The position numbers were made by a program, and so were the translations under genes. From Gammaproteobacteria bacterium (GTDB lineage Bacteria > Pseudomonadota > Gammaproteobacteria > Immundisolibacterales > Immundisolibacteraceae), in contig QNFC01000059.1 in the NCBI GenBank assembly GCA_003645395.1, positions 1 through 8,427 of the forward strand: a stretch of DNA of 8,427 nucleotides, in the 5' to 3' direction. Below, piece by piece: positions 1 to 5,309 of this stretch (the first letter of the stretch is position 1; each line of letters starts with the position of its first letter). Under the pieces are notes generated by a model that was not told the DNA's origin, made no database searches, and saw nothing but the letters and a program-made list of their open reading frames with translations.

Positions 1-1
1 C

Positions 2-886
2 GAGCCCGGACGACGCCACCAGCTCATTGAGTCAAACATCGTTTTTTGTCTTCACCCTGATAAAGAGCTGGTAGCGGGGGTGCTGAAACAGATGCCTCAC
101 CTCGATTTTGTACAGAGTTTAAGCGCGGGTGTTGACCATATCGATTTTAGTCATTTCCCGGATAAAACCTCCGTGGCCTGTAACGCGGGTGCTTACGCCG
201 AGCCGATGGCCGAGCACATATTGGCCATGGTGTTGGCGTTAACCAAAAAATTACCACAACGTCAGCAGGCGATGCGTGACGGTGAGTTTGACCAACTGTC
301 AATAACGGGCAGTCTACGTGGCAAGGTTGCTGGAATTCTCGGCTATGGTGGCATCGGCAAAGAAACGGCTAAGCTACTGCGTGATTTGGGCATGACCATA
401 CTGGCCATTAATAGCAGTGGCTCGCCGCAACCGCATGTGGAATTTACCGGCACGATTAGCGACCTTGAACAGGTAATGCGCGCCAGCGACGTCTTTGTGG
501 TGAGCTTGCCACTGACGATAGATACCAAAGACCTGTTGGGTGCGGAACAACTCGCCTGGCTGAAACCAGACTCAATTTTTGTCAACGTGGCCCGCGGTGA
601 AATCGTTGATCAGCAAGCCTTGTATGAACACCTTAAAACTCATCCGGAGGCTAGCGCAGCGATTGACGCCTGGTGGGTAGAGCCATTTCGCCATGGAGAA
701 TTCAGGATTGATTATCCCTTCCTGGATTTGCCCAACGTGCTTGCTTCACCGCACAACTCACCCCGGGCACCGGGCGCAGATTTACTTGCTGTGCGCCAGG
801 CAGCCGCCAACATTAACCGTTTTTTAACCGCCCAGAAGGTAACCGGTCTGGTCGACCTCAAGCGCGATAGCTACCCGCAGCAGTGA
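2..886 (+). CDS. D-isomer-specific 2-hydroxyacid dehydrogenase, 5' end missing
   Basis: An NAD(P)-dependent enzyme that interconverts 2-hydroxyacids and 2-oxoacids, expected in the cytoplasm. The frame is open from base 2 with no stop, and the upstream residues (IVFCLHPDKELVAGVL) continue the family's N-terminal fold. The GTG at 80 is therefore an internal Val and the true start lies outside the window. About 294 residues are visible; the family usually has 310-330, so only some 20-30 are missing. Visible marks are the nucleotide-binding GYGGIG (344-361), the catalytic Arg in NVARGEIVD (codon 593-595), the catalytic Glu in WWVEP (680-682) and the catalytic His in SPHNS (752-754). The end of the second Rossmann strand reads AINSS without the acidic residue typical of strict NAD enzymes, so NADP use is possible (inference). 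The substrate cannot be assigned. The gene converges on the hydrolase gene; the stop is TGA. Confidence 0.9.
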   Translation, partial: EPGRRHQLIESNIVFCLHPDKELVAGVLKQMPHLDFVQSLSAGVDHIDFSHFPDKTSVACNAGAYAEPMAEHILAMVLALTKKLPQRQQAMRDGEFDQLSITGSLRGKVAGILGYGGIGKETAKLLRDLGMTILAINSSGSPQPHVEFTGTISDLEQVMRASDVFVVSLPLTIDTKDLLGAEQLAWLKPDSIFVNVARGEIVDQQALYEHLKTHPEASAAIDAWWVEPFRHGEFRIDYPFLDLPNVLASPHNSPRAPGADLLAVRQAAANINRFLTAQKVTGLVDLKRDSYPQQ

Positions 887-919
887 AGCAAGCGCTGATT
901 AAATCTGTGCTTCCTCAAG

Positions 920-952
920 TCGGCCGTGACACGTTACCGGTGTCATGGCCGA
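920..952 (+). terminator. Hairpin between convergent genes, possible terminator
   Basis: TCGGCCGTGACAC (920-932) pairs with GTGTCATGGCCGA (940-952) around a 7-base loop, 33 bases after the dehydrogenase stop. In the + strand RNA all 13 pairs form, one as G-U. In the - strand RNA that position becomes an A-C mismatch. The structure therefore fits best as the 3' end of the + strand transcript. What follows is TGGTGTTTCG, a poor U tract, so intrinsic termination is uncertain. It could instead be a 3'-end stabilising hairpin. Confidence 0.5.
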
Positions 953-992
953 TGGTGTTTCGCCCTGTAGGTGCTGTTTTATCGATTCCTGT

Positions 993-1847
993 TCATTGAT
1001 CAAGGGCACCGTCAAAAAAGAATTTGACGATATTGTTGAACGATTTGCGCTGCTCAATCTGAATCCAGTGGCCGCACTTGCTGAACACGTGGAGCTGAGC
1101 ATTAGGCAGGTGCTCTTCCATGTAATAGGAATTGCTGAGAGGAATAAAGAAATCTTCGCGGCCGTGAGTAACCATGAACGGCTGCTGCATTTTTGCCAGC
1201 CGCTCCGGCGGTAAAATGAACGCGTCGACGTGGGTCTGGGTGTCGCCGGGGAACATGGCCACAAACTGTTCTTTAACCTTATCCTGCATTACGAACTTGA
1301 AGCGGGTTTCGGCGATAGCATCGACATCGCCGCCGAGCACACCGGGGTTGTGCAGGAATTTGCGTACCAGATAAGCCAGTTCATCTTTAGTCGCGGTGTT
1401 GTAATAACCCCAGCCGCGTTTTAACCCCTCAGTAGCGGTAAATGGCACGCCGACGGCACCCATCAGCACTATCCGCTCAAAGCGCTCCGGATGGCGATCC
1501 ACCAGGTGTAGCGATACGCCACCACCCATGGAATTGCCCACCAGGCTGACTTTTTCCAGTCCCAATGCATCAAGAAAATCGATCATCTGCTGCACCCAAA
1601 CGTCGATCCAGGCGGCAGCGCCGGTGGGTGGCTGATCACAGGGGCTTTCACCAAACCCGGCGATATCGGGCGCCAGGCAGTGATAAGTTTCGCCCAGGAA
1701 TGGCAGTGCGAACTGCCAGTTAGAAATGGCGTTCGCGCCTGGGCCTGACCCATGAAGCAGCAGTAAGGTCTGCTCATTGCCTGCGCCGGTCTCATGAAAA
1801 AAAGTATCAAAGCCGCCGGTAGCGATCGTGCGCTCGGTGATCTCCAT
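993..1847 (-). CDS. Alpha/beta hydrolase, meta-cleavage-product hydrolase type
   Basis: A 284-residue serine hydrolase that closely fits the C-C bond hydrolases (BphD/XylF/DmpD/HsaD type), which cleave ring-fission products of aromatic compounds in the cytoplasm. The length matches the family (about 280-290). Visible features are the oxyanion-loop motif HGSGPGA (32-38), the nucleophile elbow GNSMGGG with Ser106, Asp232 in HGREDFFIP, and His260 followed by Trp261 in KCGHWIQIE; the His-Trp pair is typical of BphD-like enzymes. There is no signal peptide. The ATG start is well supported by GAGGAG nine bases upstream. No dioxygenase, hydratase or aldolase of a meta-cleavage pathway is in view, so the substrate is open and an esterase or other C-C hydrolase role is possible. 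It lies 140 bp downstream of the diguanylate cyclase, with a large dyad in between that may control it. Confidence 0.88.
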   Translation of the reverse strand: MEITERTIATGGFDTFFHETGAGNEQTLLLLHGSGPGANAISNWQFALPFLGETYHCLAPDIAGFGESPCDQPPTGAAAWIDVWVQQMIDFLDALGLEKVSLVGNSMGGGVSLHLVDRHPERFERIVLMGAVGVPFTATEGLKRGWGYYNTATKDELAYLVRKFLHNPGVLGGDVDAIAETRFKFVMQDKVKEQFVAMFPGDTQTHVDAFILPPERLAKMQQPFMVTHGREDFFIPLSNSYYMEEHLPNAQLHVFSKCGHWIQIEQRKSFNNIVKFFFDGALDQ

Positions 1848-1856
1848 TAATCCTAA

Positions 1857-1862
1857 CTCCTC
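1857..1862 (-). promoter_or_regulatory. Ribosome binding site of the hydrolase gene
   Basis: Read on the - strand, GAGGAG stands nine bases before the ATG at 1845-1847. It is a strong Shine-Dalgarno match and fixes the start of the hydrolase. Its upstream edge is one base from a large inverted repeat. Confidence 0.75.
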
Positions 1863-1863
1863 A

Positions 1864-1906
1864 TTATTATCCGCTGTGGGAAATTGAATTTGCAGCGAGA
1901 TAATAA
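1864..1906. promoter_or_regulatory. Nested inverted repeat upstream of the hydrolase
   Basis: TTATTATCCGCTG (1864-1876) is matched by CAGCGAGATAATAA (1893-1906): 13 base pairs with one unpaired A at 1898, around a 16-base centre. The centre holds a second dyad, AAATTGAATTT (1881-1891), on nearly the same axis. It lies directly upstream of the hydrolase ribosome binding site. It could be an operator for a dimeric or tetrameric regulator, or a hairpin in the mRNA leader. No clear promoter boxes can be fixed here; GATAAT inside one arm (- strand, 1867-1872) is a possible -10 element. Confidence 0.45.
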
Positions 1907-1987
1907 CGGGTTAACGGAGGATTCACATTACAAAACCTATGCTGATCTGGAGTCGTTCGCTGGCCTGTTCAACGCATTGCCCTCGAA

Positions 1988-3262
1988 TCAAGCGACGTGT
2001 TGATCTCGAACCAGTTTTTCCTGATACATCGCCCTGTCGGATGTTGCGAGCAAGGTGGTCTCATCCAGCCCGTCTTGCGGAAATGTCGCGATACCGATAC
2101 TGGAGCCGCAGTGAATCGGCTTGTCATTAATGTGATGCGGCGCATTAAGTACGCTGGTGATGGTTTGTGCAACGATCTGGCATCCTGGTTTACCGGCGAC
2201 GTCATCAAGCACGATAACGAATTCATCGCCGCCAACACGTGCGACCAGGTCGCCGGACCGAACCGCACTGACCAGTCTCTTCGCTATGCCGCTTAATAAC
2301 TGGTCACCAACTTGATGACCAAGTTCGTCGTTAATTTTCTTAAAGCCGTCGAGATCAAGATAAAGTAAACCGAGCTGCTTGTTGGAGCGCCTTGCGCGGG
2401 CCAATGCACCGCTAAGAAAATCCTGAAAAGCCGCTCTGTTCGCTAATCCGGTTAACGGGTCCTGTTCGGCCCGACGACGTAGCGCTGCTTCGACCTGTTT
2501 GCGTGCTGATATATCTTCAAACAGTACCACCGAGGTAACTTCTGAATCGCCACTTACAGCACCGGGACGACAGGCGACGGGAAATGGACGTCCATCGATG
2601 CGATAAAACTCGGTGTCTTCATTCTGTTTCGGGTGAAAAGCTTTCTCTTCCTGCGGCGCAAGATCGCGCCACCCCGGTTGAAGTAACGCGCGATAACTCT
2701 TGCCCAACAACAGCTCACTGTCACAACGAAGCAAATCACCGGCAGCGGCGTTGGCAAAGCGGATCACTCCCTGTTGATCAAGCCCGAGAATACCGTCCGC
2801 TGTCGCATTTAATAAATGTTGATGCTGTTGGTTCAAACGGTCAAGCTCGCGCAGGGATGAGTAGAACATCTGTTGCTGGCGCTGCATCCGCAATAGAAAG
2901 GCCACCTTGGCCCGGAACATCGATGGCTCACACCCAGCCGATAGATAGTCAAACGGCCCCATTGCCGGATCAACCTGGACGGCGGCTGCTCGGCCGCCAT
3001 CCACCACCACCAGCATTGCCGGTGGCATTGATACGCCTGCCTGCCCAATACGGGCGCTTAATAACTCCGGCGAACAGCCTGCGCTGGTGTCGTCGACAAT
3101 GACCAGCGCGGGTTCAGTATTGGTCAGCTGATACAACAGGTCTGAATGGTTCGTAACCAGAATGATGGTGCGGTTCGGTGTTGCTAACAGGTCGCGCCAC
3201 TGCTCGCCAACGGACGCTTCCGCCAAAATCATTACCGGAGAGGTTTTGCTTAATGAATCCAT
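1988..3262 (-). CDS. Diguanylate cyclase with degenerate receiver and PAS domains
   Basis: A 424-residue GGDEF protein predicted to make cyclic di-GMP from two GTP. No membrane segment is visible, so it should be cytoplasmic. Residues about 8-125 have the pattern of a response-regulator receiver domain: VIVDD at 54-58 could supply the phosphoacceptor Asp. However, the early acidic pair is reduced to one Glu (E15), the Thr/Ser position reads VVVD, and the conserved Lys-Pro reads CEP. About 126-150 is a helical linker, about 151-260 a PAS domain, and about 261-424 the GGDEF domain. The GGDEF domain has DPLTGLANR (268-276), the metal-site region YLDLDGFKKIND and the exact signature GGDEF (344-348). 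RSGD (335-338), five residues before the signature, is an intact product-inhibition I-site. The cyclase thus looks active and feedback-controlled. The ATG start has only a weak ribosome site. No partner histidine kinase is nearby. Confidence 0.92.
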   Translation of the reverse strand: MDSLSKTSPVMILAEASVGEQWRDLLATPNRTIILVTNHSDLLYQLTNTEPALVIVDDTSAGCSPELLSARIGQAGVSMPPAMLVVVDGGRAAAVQVDPAMGPFDYLSAGCEPSMFRAKVAFLLRMQRQQQMFYSSLRELDRLNQQHQHLLNATADGILGLDQQGVIRFANAAAGDLLRCDSELLLGKSYRALLQPGWRDLAPQEEKAFHPKQNEDTEFYRIDGRPFPVACRPGAVSGDSEVTSVVLFEDISARKQVEAALRRRAEQDPLTGLANRAAFQDFLSGALARARRSNKQLGLLYLDLDGFKKINDELGHQVGDQLLSGIAKRLVSAVRSGDLVARVGGDEFVIVLDDVAGKPGCQIVAQTITSVLNAPHHINDKPIHCGSSIGIATFPQDGLDETTLLATSDRAMYQEKLVRDQHVA

Positions 3263-3277
3263 TACTGTCTGGCCTGT

Positions 3278-3306
3278 GAAGAGTTTTTTTGTATGTCCTA
3301 CTCTTC
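3278..3306 (-). promoter_or_regulatory. Small inverted repeat in the cyclase leader
   Basis: GAAGAGT (3278-3284) and ACTCTTC (3300-3306) form a perfect 7-bp stem with a 15-base loop, 15 bases upstream of the diguanylate cyclase ATG. In the mRNA the loop carries an A run. It may be a weak leader structure or an operator. The stem is short and could be chance. Confidence 0.25.
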
Positions 3307-3380
3307 GGCCATTTTCGATCGAGCTTGATCAACATAGAGCGGCCACCTGTGTTTTAAGACAGCATTGGTAACCACTATTT

Positions 3381-4472
3381 TTAGATTGGTAAATCCATCT
3401 GGTTTCCATCGATTGCGTGCCCATCGCCAAAGCGGACCCCCAGGCCGAGCAATCGAACGGCTTTACGGCGACGATTTAGACCTTGTTTTAACAGTGCGGT
3501 GTAACTGTCCAGGTTGGGCTTGTCTCCGGCCTGTTGAATGGTAGTCTGGGCAAAGTCAGAAAATTTGATTTTCATTACCAGTGTAGTGATTGATTTCGCT
3601 GCCACCGCTGGTGAGTCTTCCAGCCGCCGCTGGAGTTTGGTTAACAGCTGTGGCAGCTCTAGCAGGCAGGATTGCAGGTCTGCACGATCATCCGCAAAAG
3701 TTCGTTCAACACTTACTGACTTACGTTGCCGATCGGTCTCAAGGGGGCGCTGATCGATACCGCGACAAAGCTGATGCAGGCGTGACCCGAAGCGGCCAAA
3801 CTGCTGTTGAAGTTGAGTTTCTGACCAGGCCTGCAGATCACCACAGGTCTCAATTCCCGCACGGTGCAGTTTTTCTCCGGTGACTTTACCAACACCAAAA
3901 AGTTTAGAGACTGGTAAAAGCCGAACAAAGTCATCGACTTCGGCCGGGGTAACAACGAACTGACCGTCTGGCTTATTCCAGTCACTGGCAACTTTGGCGA
4001 GCATCTTGTTAGGGCCTATCCCCGCCGACGCGGTTAAACCGGTTTGTTGATGGATTTGCGCCCTTATCGCCTGGGCGATACGGGTTGCACTACCCTGATG
4101 AGCTCTGCAGTCGGTAACGTCCAGATACGCCTCATCAAGAGACAGGGGTTCAATAATTTGTGTGAATTCAGCAAAGATAGCTCGAATTTGGGTCGAAACT
4201 TCACGGTAGCGGGCAATTCTAGGCGGTAGTATCTGCAGATGCGGGCAGAGCGTAACGGCCCGGGCTGACGCCATTGCAGAGTGGATTCCAAATTTTCGCG
4301 CCTCATAACTGCAAGTGGCGATCACACCGCGAGTTAATGGATCGCCGCCGACAGCAATCGCTTTGCCGACCAGCTCGGGGTTGTCGAGCATCTCTACTGC
4401 TGCAAAAAAGCAGTCCATATCGACGTGGATGATCTTTCGTTTTATCAGAGTGGACAGACTAACAGAATTCAA
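3381..4472 (-). CDS. dinB: DNA polymerase IV (Y family, translesion)
   Basis: An error-prone polymerase that copies past damaged bases, 363 residues against about 350 in E. coli. The alignment is clear from KIIHVDMDCFFAAVEM onward. Catalytic acids are D18 (HVDMD) and D113-E114 (SLDEAYLDVTD), and the steric-gate Phe that excludes ribonucleotides is F23. The thumb hairpin region (VSKLFGVGKVTGEKL) and the little-finger domain (RKSVSVERTFADD) follow. The last six residues, QMDLPI, fit a sliding-clamp binding motif. The reading frame starts at TTG (4470-4472); there is no in-frame ATG or GTG before HVDMD, a stop lies three codons upstream, and no Shine-Dalgarno is visible, so the start is uncertain. 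I found no LexA-type CTG-N10-CAG box in the leader. It stands alone, 118 bp before the cyclase gene. Confidence 0.96.
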   Translation of the reverse strand: MNSVSLSTLIKRKIIHVDMDCFFAAVEMLDNPELVGKAIAVGGDPLTRGVIATCSYEARKFGIHSAMASARAVTLCPHLQILPPRIARYREVSTQIRAIFAEFTQIIEPLSLDEAYLDVTDCRAHQGSATRIAQAIRAQIHQQTGLTASAGIGPNKMLAKVASDWNKPDGQFVVTPAEVDDFVRLLPVSKLFGVGKVTGEKLHRAGIETCGDLQAWSETQLQQQFGRFGSRLHQLCRGIDQRPLETDRQRKSVSVERTFADDRADLQSCLLELPQLLTKLQRRLEDSPAVAAKSITTLVMKIKFSDFAQTTIQQAGDKPNLDSYTALLKQGLNRRRKAVRLLGLGVRFGDGHAIDGNQMDLPI

Positions 4473-4474
4473 TT

Positions 4475-4522
4475 TTAATCAATGATTAACAGATAGTTAA
4501 CAAATTAATTTAAAGCTAATCA
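4475..4522 (-). promoter_or_regulatory. AT-rich dinB leader with phased motifs and a dyad
   Basis: TTAATCA-A-TGATTAA (4475-4489) is a perfect 7-bp-arm dyad two bases upstream of the TTG start. On the - strand, copies of TGATTA or TGTTAA lie at 4517-4522, 4497-4502, 4486-4491 and 4476-4481, spaced 20, 11 and 10 bases apart and so on roughly the same helix face. The palindrome AAATTAATTT (4502-4511) lies among them. The region is a likely promoter or operator zone for dinB, but AT richness makes chance matches common. Confidence 0.35.
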
Positions 4523-4622
4523 TAAAAAAATAACCCATGATCGTTTTCGGCGTTGATTAAGTAGTCGATAGCCGCGGTTGTTCCACATCGTTCTAGGGCA
4601 CAAACAGTCAGAGCGACTCCCT

Positions 4623-4648
4623 GGCGAAAATCGTTCAATAATTTCGCC
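4623..4648 (-). terminator. Weak hairpin after the DUF445 gene
   Basis: GGCGAAA (4623-4629) and TTTCGCC (4642-4648) form a 7-bp stem with a 12-base loop, beginning 12 bases after the DUF445 stop on the - strand. No U run follows (AGGGAGTCGC), so it is at best a weak terminator or a 3'-end structure. Confidence 0.3.
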
Positions 4649-4660
4649 TTAGAAGGTCGG

Positions 4661-5242
4661 TTATAACAGGAATTGGAACAGCAACACCTGCACGACGCCG
4701 ATCATAAAACCGAGCAAAACCCCAAACCAGGTGATGTGACGGAACTGCTTGCGCGAGAAACCGAGCACCAGTTCCTCAAGCGTAGCGACGTCGAGGTCGT
4801 CAATTTTCTGCTGAATACGTAACTTGATGGCCTCACTATCGTCACCGGCGCGTTCAGCAACTTTGCCGATCTCTGCGATAAGGTATCCGCCCGCCATGGT
4901 TCGCGCCATGCCGAGCATCGTCTCGTTAATATCGAGCATACCGCCGAGTTTGCCGATTAACTCGTCAACACGGGCTTTTAGATCTTCTTTCACCTTATCG
5001 GTCAAAAATAGCTCGGCCACGTCGTCATTGCCAAAAACGTGGGCAACGAAGGTTTCTGCGATCGCTTCGGCGATGTGCTCTCGCTCGCGAGGGATCAGGC
5101 CCGGAGTTAACGGCATGCGCCATTTCCCCAGATACAGTGGTTGGTAGGGCCGAAACAGCATGCGAATAGCGACATCGTTAGTGACGCCACCGATTACGGC
5201 ACCGATCAGCGGCGGCAGGACATAGGGGAGCCAGGCAGTCAT
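4661..5242 (-). CDS. Short DUF445-family membrane protein
   Basis: A 193-residue protein of the DUF445 family (relatives include B. subtilis YheB and E. coli YjiN). The biochemical function is unknown. It begins with a hydrophobic segment (about 5-24) running into the hallmark GGVTNDVAIRMLFRP and then TPGLIPREREHIAEAI (46-61). A long, charged, mostly helical middle (about 62-165) follows, with a C-terminal membrane segment (about 170-193) in FGVLLGFMIGVVQVLL, the usual family ending. It is much shorter than YheB or YjiN (about 380-430), which carry longer middle regions; short versions like this are common in proteobacteria. Both ends should sit in the inner membrane. The ATG start is family-consistent but the ribosome site is weak. 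It follows the M48 peptidase by 67 bp, so co-transcription is possible. Confidence 0.85.
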   Translation of the reverse strand: MTAWLPYVLPPLIGAVIGGVTNDVAIRMLFRPYQPLYLGKWRMPLTPGLIPREREHIAEAIAETFVAHVFGNDDVAELFLTDKVKEDLKARVDELIGKLGGMLDINETMLGMARTMAGGYLIAEIGKVAERAGDDSEAIKLRIQQKIDDLDVATLEELVLGFSRKQFRHITWFGVLLGFMIGVVQVLLFQFLL

Positions 5243-5309
5243 ATTGATAGTTTGGTCTTGTTATTAAAGTAATACGGGCTTTGTTAGAAAAATAGACGGG
5301 GATTTAATG

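Noticed and set aside
80..82. GTG as the start of the 2-hydroxyacid dehydrogenase
   Set aside because: The frame is open to the left edge and the upstream residues fit the family's N-terminal domain, so the gene is truncated by the window rather than starting here.
899..1264. 121-residue - strand frame overlapping the hydrolase end
   Set aside because: Out-of-frame shadow of the hydrolase; Ser/Thr/Pro-rich with no family features.
1939..2130. + strand reading frame after a GGAGG at 1916-1920
   Set aside because: Mostly antisense to the cyclase gene; the spacing to the ATG (about 18 bases) is too long and the composition (rich in Arg, Ser, Cys) is that of a shadow frame.
2584..3102. 172-residue + strand reading frame
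   Set aside because: Wholly antisense to the cyclase's PAS and receiver regions, with low-complexity Pro/Arg/Gln-rich composition and no recognisable fold.
4397..4412. CTGCAAAAAAGCAG as a LexA-like box
   Set aside because: The spacing between CTG and CAG is eight, not ten, and it lies inside the dinB coding sequence.
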